From Eukaryota sp. TZLM1-RC (taxonomy: Eukaryota; Metamonada: BaSk clade), in contig JAUPSS010000003.1 of the NCBI GenBank assembly GCA_040285825.1, positions 868,001-932,000 of the forward strand: a stretch of DNA of 64,000 nt. Reading direction: 5' to 3'. How positions within the stretch are numbered: position 1 is the first letter of the stretch; each line of letters starts with the position of its first letter. The notes below the pieces were generated by a model. It was not told the DNA's origin, did not search any database, and worked only from the letters and a program-made list of their open reading frames with translations. The translations under genes and the position numbers were made by a program. Shown here piece by piece: positions 53,702-64,000 of this stretch.

Positions 53702-53741
53702 ATGAGGGAGTGGTCCATTTGAAATCGATAATTTGCAATTT

Positions 53742-53765
53742 CACTAGTCCACTAGTGCACTAGTG
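53742..53765. repeat. CACTAGTG palindrome cluster
   Basis: Three overlapping CACTAGT-type units within 24 bp, separated by 1-2 bp. It lies about 260 bp upstream of Fanzor copy F2b and could be a transposon-end or binding-site remnant. Confidence 0.6.
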
Positions 53766-54024
53766 AATAAGCTTCTTAAAGCATATCTGGAACATAAGAT
53801 TCGAGTGAGTTGAATCGTAGAGAGTGAACAAACGATACCAAAGGTGTAAGGGTGTATATTGACAACTGATGATAATACAAGTGAAGACAGTAGTTGGTAT
53901 ATCACGATGTATTCGTAGCCAAGTAGCAAGTTTTGGAAGTGAAAATAATTTGTATGGAGGAAAGATGAGTAGAAAGAGTGTGAAGAGGGCGAAGTAGAGA
54001 GACAAGGTAATAATAAGTATTCAG

Positions 54025-55967
54025 ATGTCTAGTTTCAAGACAAGAAGTGCCGCTAAAGGGGGTGACACAGCAAAAGTTGTTGGCACAGCTTGGGATGGAC
54101 GATCTGCAATAGACTCGAGTTTAGACTCAAGAATAGACTCAAGAATAGTCTGAACCTTCCGTTTTCAGTATGGACTATGCAGTCATGGACACGTGCCTGC
54201 TCCCTTCATCAGTTCTTTGAGCGGCCAGTGTGTGATTATATTGATGGACAGCTGACCAGAGTTTTTGCTGTGTGCTTCCCTGAAGACAGTCACTTCCTGA
54301 CTCAGCATCAATTCTGGATCCAGTGTCTTGACTTTGTGGCAATTTCCAAACCAAAAGTCAGACATCCATTCAACAGACTTAGCAAAGGCCATGTGTATGA
54401 GAAGCTCGAGCGAATCTCTACATTATGGCCGTTTGCTGTCCTGTTCTTGTCAAGAACAGGTCGTAATCATGCACTACCCCTAGTAGGCCTCTACAACAAC
54501 TAGTGGATGCAAAGTGCCGCCAGCTGCAAGGCAACTACCATCAGCTTCTTACTGATGGACTTGTGTCGTGGAAGCTTAACTTATTCCGCTCGTATGCAGT
54601 AGGTCATAACTGCCCTGCACCAGCCACATATACTGGCTTTGTTCTTCACAACAGGACGAACTTTCGTGAACCTCTTCTTTCTTGGTTTAACACACACCAT
54701 ATCATAGCTCTTACTCTGTTTAACTTCTTGGTTGGTGATCCTCAAAGGTACAACACTCTGCGTTCTTCTCGAAGAGTGACTTTTAATCAAGAGAACAGTA
54801 CCTACATCTTTCGTTGCGGCTTAACAATCCAAAACCACCTGGAACAAGCCTTTCCACATACCTTTAAACGACATAGACTCACTCCCATCGCTAGTTTGAA
54901 GCCTACTTTTGTCCCCTTTTCCACATGGGTTCTCAACCATTTTATCTCCAAAAACACATCACAAACAATTTTGAAAAACCCTTATTTATTGTTTAAAACA
55001 AAAGCTAATGACTACACCGTGTCTTCTAATGGTGATAGTGTCCGTATAACTTTCAAACCGCGCCCCAAAGCAACACGGGTGAGATTGGCTGGAGAAGCCT
55101 TGACTGATAAGAGATCCAGAGGGGAACTTGACTACTACGAAATCACTCGGAATAGAAAACATACCTTGCAAACCAAGGTTGAACGGCCACGACCTCGCCA
55201 GAAACCAAAAGCTACTGAGTGGCAGGCACCTGATGATGAGACGGAAATGGTGTACTGGGCCATCGACCCCAACCACTCAAATCTATGTGGTTTCGGCATT
55301 GGAACATGTTCAGGGCTGACCGTATCCAATATCTACTTGGCAGCTAAAGCAACGAAAAATCAATCACTCCGTTTCACTGACCCACTCATCAATAGATATT
55401 TATGACGTGCAGAAAATGAACCATTATCTGCTTGAAATATGAACTATCGGTGACTACAAGGATTATGAAGGTAATAACGTAAGACGATCATTGCTAAAGC
55501 AGCAATTATATCTGAGTGCTCGAAAAGCATTGAGGAGAAACACATTTGACTTCTTTATAAGAAAACAGAAAAGATTTAGCTCCATTATCAACAAAGTGAA
55601 AAACTTTGCAAACGGTCGAGAAGTAAAGGTGTGGTTTGGCAATGGAGGCGGTGGTAAATCAAGTCAAAAAGTGAAAACTCCACGTAAGGCGTTTCTCAAC
55701 TTGTTACAATGTTCATTTGCTAATGTGAAGATCGGAGATGAATATATGACATCTGCAAAGGTGAACTGCTGCAAGATGCTACACCAAAAGATCTATCGCG
55801 AAGTTGATGGTGAAGTTAAAGTTCACAACGCCTATTTCAGTTGTCCGGAATGTAATCAAGTATGGTCTAGAGACATATCTGCATCACTAAATCAGCTAGA
55901 AATTGCAATTAGTGAGCACTACTATGGAACAAGACCAGAAGCGTTCCAGAGACCACAAAGAAACTAG
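54025..55967 (+). pseudogene. Fanzor2-like nuclease pseudogene F2b (left arm copy)
   Basis: A short N-terminal frame starts at the ATG at 54025 (MSSFKTRSAAKGG) and is frameshifted around 54120-54150. Next is a frame to 54503 with FFERPVCDYIDGQLTRVFAVCF, then 54503-55405 with LVSWKLNLFRSYAVGHNCPAPATYTGFVLHN and LTPIASLKPTFVPF. It also holds a DSVRITF segment and RuvC-I (AIDPNHSNLCGF, about 55258). The last frame 55491-55967 has the RuvC-II region (VKVWFGNGGGGKSSQK), the zinc ribbon (KVNCCKM ... CPEC) and RuvC-III (VWSRDISASLNQLEI). Breaks are frameshifts near 54130, 54490 and 55345 and an in-frame TGA near 55440. Part of the inverted duplication; the second copy is F2c. Some breaks are shared by both copies and so predate the duplication. 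Confidence 0.75.
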
Positions 55968-56355
55968 CTTCAAAGCTACGTATTGTTCTAGAGGAGAAAT
56001 GGGCTCACTGAGATTGGTGGCCAATTATTCGAGGATTCTAGAACGTCTGTGGACGATCTCACCAAGAATGAAAGTTCTTGGAATAAGTTTGAATGATGCT
56101 TGACGAAAGTATGCATTTCAAATGAAAACCACAGAATCCCACTTCAGGAATGACACTACCGCCCCATCTTTCCCATCTTTACATGAACATTGATAATCAA
56201 GTCTACATCCCCACAAAAATTGCACGGCTCTACGACGATCTCAGTGTACAACTTAAATTCAAGAACTTTAAAGTTATGGAGATACCGACAGCATTTCCTC
56301 CATCTGAAGTCCCACAAGTTTTATATCTTGTTCACAGTATAGAACACAGAAACAT
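54202..56355 (+). repeat. left arm of a ~2.15-kb inverted segmental duplication
   Basis: Nearly identical to the reverse complement of 61833-64000, and the right arm continues beyond the window. It spans most of Fanzor F2 and the first ~68 codons of the ankyrin gene. The arms differ by single-base substitutions, a few 1-bp indels and a ~17-bp insertion in the right arm near 62043-62060. Confidence 0.95.
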
Positions 56356-57277
56356 GTCCCTGTTTTTCCAGAGCCTCAATGATGTCACCATCCATCAGCA
56401 GACTGCACATCATGGTTGGTACCCTCTGCACTTTTGTGCTGAATTTGGCTTTTACACCGCTGCCAAAAAGCTATTAGATGTAGGCGCTTCCCCTTTAAGC
56501 CAGTCAGACGAAGGAGCCTTACCATTACATCTTGCAGCAAGGAGAGGAAACGTCAAAATAGTAGAATTACTGCTTCAAGCAGCCCCTTCCTCTGTCAACC
56601 ATCAAGATTCACGCGGAGAGTCTAGTCTTTTCTTACTTACCCAGCGTTGGTCAAAGGAAACAGGTCCTAGATCAGCCTTCAAATGTTTATATTATGCGGC
56701 TTGTGCTCTACTTTTACTCAAAGCCAATGCTCAGATTGATCTAAGAAACTTTAAAGATCAAATGAATGTCATTCACTTGGCCTCTCAGTCAGGTAGAAGT
56801 GATATTGTTTCTTTCTATCTCAATAGGACACCGAAGTCTGAGCTATTGAACTTAGTTAATAGTACTGATCGAGAAGGTGATACCCCCCTTATACTGAACT
56901 GTTATAAAGCCCAAAGTATCCAGCTCGCTAGACTGTTGATAAAGAAAGGAGCTGACGTGGAGGCTAGGAATGTTCGCCAACAGACTGCCCTTGATGTTAT
57001 CAGCACGTCTGCTTCGAGGAGAGCCAAACAAGTACGTTGTATTCTGGAAGCAGGCTCTTCTCTTTCATCTCTTAATGATTCTGATCAGCTATCCCCTCCT
57101 TACTCCCCCAATGTTTCCTCCCCTGAGATAAAGAGAAAGCTCTACTCGCCAATGTTTGAGTCCCCCTTCTCCTCCCCCAAACGAGATGGCCCTCCCCTCT
57201 CTCCCCTCCACTCACCACCTGTCAGTAATTGTAAGAGATCGGCTGGGCTTTTTATTTCAAAAAGAAAAGATGAATAA
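56150..57277 (+). CDS. ankyrin-repeat protein
   Basis: A 375-residue intact frame. The N-terminal ~75 residues (MTLPPHLSHLYMNIDNQVYI onward) are unique. At least four or five ankyrin repeats follow between about residues 80 and 300: HHGWYPLHFCAEFGFYTAAKKLLDVGA, ALPLHLAARRGNVKIVELLLQAA, MNVIHLASQSGRSDIVSFYLNR, DTPLILNCYKAQSIQLARLLIKKGADVEA and QQTALDVIS. The C-terminal ~75 residues are Ser/Pro-rich with repeated SPP and SPL sites (SPPYSPNVSSPEIKRKLYSP), suggesting phosphorylation by proline-directed kinases. Ankyrin repeats mediate protein binding; the specific partner is unknown. The upstream region and first ~68 codons are duplicated at 61833-62038, so its promoter probably lies within the duplicated segment. 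The start at 56150 is the first ATG of the frame. Confidence 0.87.
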   Translation: MTLPPHLSHLYMNIDNQVYIPTKIARLYDDLSVQLKFKNFKVMEIPTAFPPSEVPQVLYLVHSIEHRNMSLFFQSLNDVTIHQQTAHHGWYPLHFCAEFGFYTAAKKLLDVGASPLSQSDEGALPLHLAARRGNVKIVELLLQAAPSSVNHQDSRGESSLFLLTQRWSKETGPRSAFKCLYYAACALLLLKANAQIDLRNFKDQMNVIHLASQSGRSDIVSFYLNRTPKSELLNLVNSTDREGDTPLILNCYKAQSIQLARLLIKKGADVEARNVRQQTALDVISTSASRRAKQVRCILEAGSSLSSLNDSDQLSPPYSPNVSSPEIKRKLYSPMFESPFSSPKRDGPPLSPLHSPPVSNCKRSAGLFISKRKDE

Positions 57278-57335
57278 TTATTAATAAAATGTACATTAAC
57301 CTGTAATTGTTTTTATTTACATAATTTAAATAATA

Positions 57336-57855
57336 TTAAAGTGGAACATATTTGGAAGCAATTACAAAAGTTAAAGTGTAAATAAACATAACAAAAGGAG
57401 TTCCAAACTTGTAAATCTTCCATGACCCAACCATAAGTGTTATAAAAGCGGCAACTCCAAAGAAGGTCATGACATAGATGAGTAGAGGATTCTCATCAAG
57501 AGTAAGTTGGGGTTTCATCTTGCAAATGAGAACCAAATAGATGTAAATCCACAAAAAAAGTGCTACATTGATAAGGACACATACTACTCCAATGGTAAAG
57601 AAAGGCATGTGGTTAGATATAACGATAAAGAACATACTGCAAGACAAGGCCAGACTGAACTTTCTCCCAGGTGTTGGTGAAGTAAAAGATGCAAAAAGAG
57701 ACTATTGACCACGCAAGAAATTCAAGGATGTCCTTGATTTTTTGAGTCTTACGTTTGGCACGGATTTCAAGATTATTATCAGCATCATTGACATCATCAG
57801 TATCAGCACCGGAAAGAAGGGCAGAGCTACTAGATGTTACGTGACGTCGAGACAT
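57336..57855 (-). CDS. TMEM128-like four-pass membrane protein (frame break unresolved)
   Basis: Two overlapping minus-strand frames together resemble TMEM128. Frame 57855-57613 starts MSRRHVTSSSSALLSG, has an acidic N-terminus and a first membrane segment (LEFLAWSIVSFCIFYF). Frame 57647-57336 has three more segments (FFTIGVVCVLINVALFLWIYIYL, LIYVMTFFGVAAFITLMVG and FVMFIYTLTFVIA) with the W-x-I-x-x-F-x-TP motif (SWKIYKFGTPF) seen in TMEM128. The family is a small endoplasmic-reticulum membrane protein of poorly known function. A one-base difference between frames around 57620-57650 could be a frameshift or a very short intron; I tested GTATGT/CTAAC combinations here and none kept the frame, so it may be a pseudogene or carry a sequence error. 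Confidence 0.6.
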
Positions 57856-58144
57856 GTGTTGGTGAAGGAAAATGCAAAAAGTAATGTCACTTTCTCTGTT
57901 CGAAAAGTTTAATTCTTTCTAATGGTCAAAGTGACATGAAATACAATGAATAGATACCATATTAAATTGAAGAAGAAATCTTTGTATTCTTATGAGGGCT
58001 AAAGTTGTTGAAGGATATTCTATCGAAAAAGTGTTGGTCTTTCTAAGCTTTAACTCAATTTCACGACTTAAGGTAACATAATGAGGTAACAAAAAGTCAC
58101 CACTGAAGGAAACATAAATTTCTGTTGAAAAGTCCGTTTTCAAA

Positions 58145-58905
58145 GCAAAAGTCCGTTTGTAACAAAAATGAGATTATATTTGAATATCCGCATTACTCAA
58201 TTATTAAAAATGTACTTGTTCGAATTCACCTCAGCTCATTTTACGTCATGCTCTAAATTGTTCGAAATTGATAACTTATCGTTCTTCAATACATGATGCT
58301 GTTAGAGACACTGTTTTTAATATGGCACAACTGCAAGAATATCGTGTATCAAAGAGCCTTTGCTGAAAGAAACACTATCATTGAATAATTTTGGTTCTGA
58401 TGATAGAGGTGATGTATACTGTGATTGGATTGATAACTCTGAAGCTGTATTTGACTTTGTCTCATGTAATGTTGCAAATGACACTTTGGTTCACAGAAGA
58501 AAATTTAATCCTGTAGGTGCTCTTGAATTTAAAGCTAAAGAAAAACATAGAAAATATGACAAAGATATCGAAGAGGCTAATGCTGATAGAAATAGAGCAC
58601 TAGTTTTTATTGCTTTCCCATTTTCGATAAACGGAAGACTATCAGTAGAAGCAGAAACTTTTTTGAATGACTTCCAAAAAATGGTTCAAAAAAACAATGA
58701 AAAGATTTGATATTTTTAAATGGTGCTCTCGGATTCAATTAATTTATTATTGTCAGATTAGCTCGGCTTCTTAATCGAATTAGAGAAGCTTTAGCTAGAC
58801 AGCAAGCAGATCAAGAATTTGTAGAGGAAATCTTGGTTCATTGAATTTCGTCCCATTAGTTATGAATTAATCTTATTGAGTGTGCATGTTCAATAAATAT
58901 TTAGC
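58145..58905 (+). mobile_element. RLE-type retrotransposon, 3' fragment (copy k)
   Basis: Same subfamily as a/b/h. It begins at the MRLYLNIRITQLL text, has a deletion at the zinc-knuckle start, then LRHALNCSKL-like text and the RLE domain (open frame 58360-58710: DDRGDVYCDW ... FDFVSC, KAKEKHRKY, LVFIAFPFSINGRLS). The C-terminal tail is traceable to about 58845 (REALARQQADQEFVEE) and the shared 3' tail to about 58905. Confidence 0.72.
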
Positions 58906-59586
58906 ATTTAATAAAAAAAGCAAAAGAAGAAACATCAATGATGGTAATGTTTATGTAAAATTAAGATCAAAGGAACAACTCATCATCAACATTGTCCCGT
59001 CTTCCATCAATGGAAGAAGAATTCCACTATATTTATATCTTCGAGAAGTTCAAATGCTTTTGAACAACATGCAATATCTCAACCAACAACAATGATGAAA
59101 CTCTAATTTGTCACGTATTTGGATTCAATGCACTAAATTGGACGAATTGTCTATCGTTTGATGTTATTCATCACTAGATTCAACTCTCAAAACAGAATTT
59201 ATGAGGGTCTTTGTGTTTTGGAATTCTGTGCTGTATTTGAGGCTGTAGTAGGATCTACCTACTTCAAAGCAATCTACAACAGTTCTGTTTCGACTCAATT
59301 GAGACAGCTGTTTCTGATCTTAACGTTCGGAATGATGATTACTTCATTAAATTTTGTGAACAACTAAATTAAATTATGACGAAAAGGGACAATAACATTG
59401 ATAAATTTAAATTTTCAAACTCATTGGAAGAAATTCTAAAATTTAATTGAGTCGTAAATTTGAATACATTGTGAAAATTGTTCTAGATTTTGGGCAACAG
59501 AAGAAATGTTGAGTAAAATGTTTCAACAATCACTAATCAAAAGGCATTGTTGTGGAGAACCGTAAAAGCGTTTAATTCTTATAAAA
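58906..59586. other. unassigned stretch with short frames
   Basis: Holds frames such as 58880-59095 (VYVKLRSKEQLIINIVPSSING) and 59158-59367 (LCVLEFCAVFEAVVGSTYFK). They look peptide-like but match nothing I know and may be further transposon debris. The XPB stop codon is at 59587. Confidence 0.4.
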
Positions 59587-61698
59587 TTACCTCTTTCCAA
59601 GTAATTCATTCCTTTTCTTATCTCTCTTAATAAACAAATGATTCCTCCTATTCCCCGCACTGGTTAAGGACCTACTTGGAACTCTACTTCTCTGTACCCT
59701 TTGCTGGGACAATGGTCGACCTTCCACCACTTCATCTTCTTCATCTTTACTCTTCTCCGTTACCCCAGCAGAGTCATTAGCTCTCATGACGTCAGCCAAA
59801 AGTGCAAGCTCATCCTCCTTTGACACCATTTTCGTCAGCAAGGAAGGATCAAAACTTTCGAAATTTGGGTAAATCCTTGATTCGTAAGCAAACCCTTGAT
59901 TCATTAAAAACTGTTGTCGTTTCGCAGAGAAATACAGCTCCTTTGTGTCTCTGCTGACTAGTGAGTAGAAGAAGGCATTAAACTCACCAATTGTCTGTTC
60001 CTTAGGACGAAGAATTCTACCCAACCTTTGAGCTTCTTGTCTCCTTGAACCATATTGGGCGGAAACTTGAATAACAACATTGGCATCAGGTAAATCAATA
60101 GAAGTGTCTCCCACCTTTGAAATAAACAAGGTGTTTAATTCGCCTCGTTGTTTGAATTTATTAATAAAATGTGTCCTTTCAGCATGAGGGGTCGATCCAT
60201 CAATAAAAGGTCTATTAAACAATCTTGCATAAGTGTGAAGAGCATAAAGGTTATCACTAAATACAAGAATTTTATCATTCTTAGCTTCGTGGTACCTGAT
60301 CAGGAACTCACAACACCTAATTTTATTCGGATTCATGATCCAGAGTAGGCTTCTCTTATTGGCACTGGAAGGTAAGTATTGCCTGAAAAATTCACTAGTC
60401 ATTGGACACAAAACCTCACAACACTTAACATTAGCCAAGAATCCTTCACTACGAAGAAAGAGCCAATCTGCTTCATAAATCTTTGGGCCTATTAAGAAAT
60501 TCAAATCATCAATCTTCATATCTTCTCTGACCAATGTTGCCGATAAACCCAGCATACAGTGAGCCTTGACTGATCCAATTACTTTTCTGAATGACCTGGC
60601 TGGAGCAACATGGACTTCATCAAACACCAATAGCCCCCATTCAAGAGATGTTAATTGCTCAAAAGCTACTTGACTTTCTTCTTTTCTTTTCCCAGAGTAA
60701 GTCATCATTGAGTAGGTAGATAGCATGATGGGTCTGACGGGGTCACGCTTTTCTGAGGTAAAACAGCCAATCATTGATTCATCAATTGCTGCCCATTCCA
60801 AAAATTGATTTTTCCATTGTTCTAGAGAAAGATTGTTGGTGCAAAGGACAATGGTTCTCTTATCAACCTTGCACGTTGCATTAACTCCCACCAAAGTTTT
60901 ACCTGCACCACAGGGAAGAACAATAATCCCAGACCTCGCTCTTCCTGTACTGAACATCTTTGCCAATGCCTTCTCTTGGTAAGGGCGTACCATCGTAGTG
61001 GCGTTGAGTTTCATTCCGATAGACGGGAGAGTGGTATCATGTTTAAAATCATATTCCTCAATCAGAGGAAGAGAAAGTTCATGGGCACGTTCTCGAAGGA
61101 TAGAGACTGAATGGCCAAACACTTCATACCGCACCACCTCGTGCACACTTTGCATAAACTCAGAGCCTTCTTCGTCCTCATCGTTCAACAGGTGAGCTAC
61201 ACGGGCAAGGTCTTGGTCACCAAGCATGTGATTGCCGAGAGAGGGTTCATGCGACACGTCTATAGTTGTTGTAATAGGGTTGGGATTGATGCAAGCCATT
61301 ACGGCCTCATCAGTAATGAACTCGTTAATAACTTTAACGTACTTTGATTCAATAAAATATTTGTTGTGAAATAAAACCAATCTAATCTTTCCGCATCTTT
61401 CAGTTGCAGATTCGATCTTTTTGAGCACAGGGAGAGGGACCTCAGTCTTGCATAGACGATCCAGCGTGCCAATAATGTCATCGCAATCAAAACCCACTGA
61501 AACAGCTGCATAAAGAGAGTAATCGGTAATACAGTATTCATGAATGAATTCAGGACGGGATTGGGGTTCAGCGATAGCTACAAGGAAGTCTACGGCATTG
61601 GAAGCACCGGGAACAGTGGTGTCAAGAAAGATGTGTCCAGTTTCAGTAATCCAAATAGGAAGAGTTTCATGTTTGGGTTTTGAAAGAGAGATGTCCAT
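59587..61698 (-). CDS. XPB/Ssl2 (RAD25) DNA translocase of TFIIH
   Basis: A 703-residue intact frame from the ATG at 61698; the open frame extends upstream only to a GTG. The N-terminal domain (PIWITETGHIFLDTTVPGA) is the XPB damage-recognition-like region. Helicase motifs follow: Walker A LPCGAGKT at about 255-262, DEVH (LLVFDEVHVAPA) at about 358, motif III LSATLVRED with the XPB RED motif at about 391, and the second lobe with VGDTSIDLPDANVVIQVS and QEAQRLGRILRP (motif VI, about 557). XPB opens promoters and drives strand opening in nucleotide excision repair as a TFIIH subunit. Length is somewhat shorter than human XPB, mainly at the N-terminus. The 5' end lies only ~135 bp from the right arm of the inverted duplication, so that rearrangement reset its upstream region. 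Confidence 0.95.
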   Translation of the reverse strand: MDISLSKPKHETLPIWITETGHIFLDTTVPGASNAVDFLVAIAEPQSRPEFIHEYCITDYSLYAAVSVGFDCDDIIGTLDRLCKTEVPLPVLKKIESATERCGKIRLVLFHNKYFIESKYVKVINEFITDEAVMACINPNPITTTIDVSHEPSLGNHMLGDQDLARVAHLLNDEDEEGSEFMQSVHEVVRYEVFGHSVSILRERAHELSLPLIEEYDFKHDTTLPSIGMKLNATTMVRPYQEKALAKMFSTGRARSGIIVLPCGAGKTLVGVNATCKVDKRTIVLCTNNLSLEQWKNQFLEWAAIDESMIGCFTSEKRDPVRPIMLSTYSMMTYSGKRKEESQVAFEQLTSLEWGLLVFDEVHVAPARSFRKVIGSVKAHCMLGLSATLVREDMKIDDLNFLIGPKIYEADWLFLRSEGFLANVKCCEVLCPMTSEFFRQYLPSSANKRSLLWIMNPNKIRCCEFLIRYHEAKNDKILVFSDNLYALHTYARLFNRPFIDGSTPHAERTHFINKFKQRGELNTLFISKVGDTSIDLPDANVVIQVSAQYGSRRQEAQRLGRILRPKEQTIGEFNAFFYSLVSRDTKELYFSAKRQQFLMNQGFAYESRIYPNFESFDPSLLTKMVSKEDELALLADVMRANDSAGVTEKSKDEEDEVVEGRPLSQQRVQRSRVPSRSLTSAGNRRNHLFIKRDKKRNELLGKR

Positions 61699-61780
61699 TG
61701 AGATTGAGAACGGCACAGCAACCAGTGATTACCAGGTTCTGTTGTTGGGAAAATGAAGAAAGTGGACTAGTCTGTGGTTT

Positions 61781-62038
61781 TCATTCAGTAGATTGCAAAA
61801 TTGGTGAATTGCCATTCCCATTCCCATTGGGAATGTTTCTGTGTTCTATACTGTGAACAAGATATAAAACTTGTGGGACTTCAGATGGAGGAAATGCTGT
61901 CGGTATCTCCATAACTTTAAAGTTCTTGAATTTAAGTTGTACACTGAGATCGTAGTAGAGCCGTGCAATTTTTGTGGGGATGTAGACTTGATTATCAATG
62001 TTCATGTAAAGATGGGAAAGATGGGGCGGTAGTGTCAT
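61781..62038 (-). pseudogene. truncated duplicate of the ankyrin gene 5' end
   Basis: The first 68 codons of the ankyrin gene are repeated almost exactly (D to Y near residue 29). At the duplication breakpoint (about 61833) the frame runs into unrelated sequence containing short GGGAAT-type repeats (PNGNGNGNSP) and stops. No ankyrin repeats are encoded. It points toward the XPB gene start on the same strand. Confidence 0.85.
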
Positions 62039-64000
62039 TCCTGAAGATAATGTCTATAACAGAGGGATTCTGTGGTTTTCATTTGAAATGCATACTTGCG
62101 TCAAGCATCATTCAAACTTATTCCAAGAACTTTCATTCTTGGTGACATCGTCTACAGACGTTCTAGAATCCTCGAATAATTGGCCACCAATCTCAGTGAG
62201 CCCATTTCTCCTCTAGAACAATACGTAGTTTTGAAGCTAGTTTCTTTGTGGTCTCTGGAACGCTTCTGGTCTTGTTCCATAGTAGTGCTCACTAATTGCA
62301 ATTTCTAGCTGATTTAGTGATGCAGATATGTCTCTAGACCATACTTGATTACATTCCGGACAACTGAAATAGGCGTTGTGAACTTAACTTCACCATCAAC
62401 TTCTCGATAGATCTTTTGGTGTAGCATCTTGCAGCAGTTCACCTTTGCAGATGTCATATATTCATCTCCGATCTTCACATTAGCAAATGAACATTGTAAC
62501 AACTTGAGAAACGCCTTACGTGGAGTTTTCACTTTTTGACTTGATTTACCACCGCCTCCATTGCCAAACCACACCTTTACTTCTCGACCATTTGCAAAGT
62601 TTTTCACTTTGTTGATAATGGAGCTAAATCTTTTCTGTTTTCTTATAAAGAAGTCAAATGTGTTTCTCCTCAATGCTTTTCGAGCACTCAGATATAATTG
62701 CTGCTTTAGCAATGATCGTCTTACGTTATTACCTTCATAATCCTTGTAGTCACCGATAGTTCATATTTCAACCAGATAATGGTTCATTTTCTGCACGTCA
62801 TAAATATCTATTGATGAGTGGGTCAGTGAAACGGAGTGATTGATTTTTCGTTGCTTTTGTGCCAAGAAGATATTGGATACGGTCAGCCCTGAACATGTTC
62901 CAATGCTGGAACCGCATAGATTTGAGTGGTTGGGGTCGATGGCCCAGTACACCATTTCCGTCTCATCATCAGGTGCCTGCCACTCAGTAGCTTTTGGTTT
63001 CTGGCGAGGTCGTGGCCGTTCAACCTTGGTTTGCAAGGTATGTTTTCTATTCCGAGTGATTTCGTAGTAGTCAAGTTCCCCTCTGGATCTCTTATCAGTC
63101 AAGGCTTCTCCAGCCAATCTCACCCGTGTTGCTTTGGGGCGCGGTTTGAAAGTTATACGGACACTATCACCATTAGAAGACACGGTGTAGTCATTAGCTA
63201 TTGTTTTAAACAATAAATAAGGGTTTTTCAAAATTGTTTGTGATGTGTTTTTGGAGATAAAATGGTTGAGAACCCATGTGGAAAAGGGGACAAAAGTAGG
63301 CTTCAAACTAGCGATGGGAGTGAGTCTATGTCGTTTAAAGGTATGTGGAAAGGCTTGCTCCAGGTGGTTTTGGATTGTTAAGCCGCAACGAAAGATGTAG
63401 GTACTGTTCTCTTGATTAAGAGTCACTCTTCGAGAAGAACGCAGAGTGTTGTACCTTTGAGGATCACCAACCAAGAAGTTAAACAGAGTAAGAGCTATGA
63501 TATGGTGTGTGTTAAACCAAGAAAGAAGAGGTTCACGAAAGTTCGTGCTGTTGTGAAGAACAAAGCCAGTATATGTGGCTGGTGCAGGGCAGTTATGACC
63601 TACTGCATACGAGCGGAATAAGTTAAGCTTCCACGACACAAGTCCATCAGTAAGAAGCTGATGGTAGTTGCCTTGCAGCTAGCGGCACTTTGCATCCACT
63701 AGTTGTTGTAGAGGCCTACTAGGGGTAGTGCATGATTCCGACCTGTTCTTGACAAGAACAGGACAGCAAACGGCCATAATGTAGAGATTCGCTCGAGCTT
63801 CTCATACACATGGCCTTTGCTAAGTCTGTTGAATGGATGTCTGACTTTTGGTTTGGAGATTGCCACAAAGTCAAGACAATGGATCCAGAATTGATGCTGA
63901 GTCAGGAAATGACTGTCTTCAGGGAAGCACACAGCAAAAACTCTGGTCAGCTGTCCATCAATATAATCACACACTGGCCGCTCAAAGAACTGATGAAGGG
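61833..64000 (-). repeat. right arm of the inverted segmental duplication
   Basis: Reverse complement of 54202-56355 with few differences. It includes the ~17-bp extra segment near 62043-62060 and continues past the window edge. Confidence 0.95.
62314..64000 (-). pseudogene. Fanzor2-like nuclease pseudogene F2c (right arm copy, runs off the window)
   Basis: Same gene as F2b, opposite strand. The frame 63974-63699 matches the N-terminal helices. Frame 63639-62761 covers the middle, RuvC-I (AIDPNHSNLCGS) and, unlike F2b, continues through SLTHSSIDIYDVQKMNHYL without the frameshift seen there. Frame 62712-62314 holds the RuvC-II region (VWFGNGGGGKSS) but loses frame after EVDGEVK through a 1-bp deletion, so zinc ribbon 2 and RuvC-III are out of frame. 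Both copies carry the TGA corresponding to 62758-62760. Each copy therefore has private and shared lesions; neither encodes a complete nuclease as read. Confidence 0.73.

Noticed and set aside
54480-54505. Short intron (GTCGTAATC...CCCTAG) to explain the frame change in Fanzor F2b near 54490
   Set aside because: Does not give a matching frame into the downstream segment and lacks the GTAT start seen in the supported introns.
57600-57690. A short intron joining the two frames of the TMEM128-like gene (GTATGT and CTAAC are both present)
   Set aside because: No AG acceptor gives matching phase; the only phase-compatible pair would be a 19-nt intron without a branch motif.

Overview
The window is nuclear DNA from a microbial eukaryote. 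It carries an elongin C, a cyclin, two kinesins, an XPB/Ssl2 helicase, an M3 metallopeptidase and a TMEM128-like membrane protein. Gene spacing is tight. Introns are very rare and extremely short: three are supported, of 27, 29 and 32 nt, all starting GTAT, carrying a CTAAC-like branch site inside telomere-like CCTAA text and ending TAG. Stop codons at gene ends are ordinary TAA/TAG. The lineage cannot be fixed from sequence alone; a protist or early-diverging fungus-like organism fits.

Layout. 1-17.3 kb holds host genes (cyclin, a coiled-coil protein, M3 oligopeptidase, elongin C, a kinesin with an ankyrin-like tail) separated by 3' fragments of RLE-type non-LTR retrotransposons and two decayed Fanzor (eukaryotic TnpB-like, OMEGA) genes. 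17.4-44.9 kb is one nested insertion. A Fanzor1-like relic was split by Ty3/gypsy element A (17735-41667) and by gag-only element D (41951-43052). Element A was split by elements B (22949-32654, minus) and C (33523-40929, plus). Element B was split by a hAT transposon (23458-25826). Every LTR element has a visible 4-bp target duplication, and the hAT has an 8-bp one. 45.2-49.4 kb is a patchwork of RLE retrotransposon fragments, one of which is split by a small LTR element E (47231-48691). 49.5-52.0 kb is a second kinesin with an IQ motif. 52.8-64.0 kb contains an inverted segmental duplication of about 2.15 kb, whose right arm runs off the window. Each arm carries a broken Fanzor2-like gene plus the first codons of an ankyrin-repeat gene. 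Between the arms lie the complete ankyrin gene, the TMEM128-like gene, another RLE fragment and the XPB helicase.

Most notable observation. In all five LTR elements the 5' LTR/internal junction is a perfect 12-bp palindrome of the form CA-N8-TG, where CA is the LTR terminus. The N8 differs between elements (TTAATTAA, GTAATTAC, ATACGTAT, ATAATTAT twice), so pairing is kept while the sequence changes. Elements A, B and C also start gag inside the 5' LTR, and their pol ends on a stop codon that abuts or lies inside the 3' LTR. I do not know a described mechanism for this palindrome; RNA dimerisation or an unusual priming arrangement are hypotheses. Second in interest are the ultra-short introns, one of which is in frame and invisible to ORF calling, and the density of Fanzor relics (four loci, five copies).
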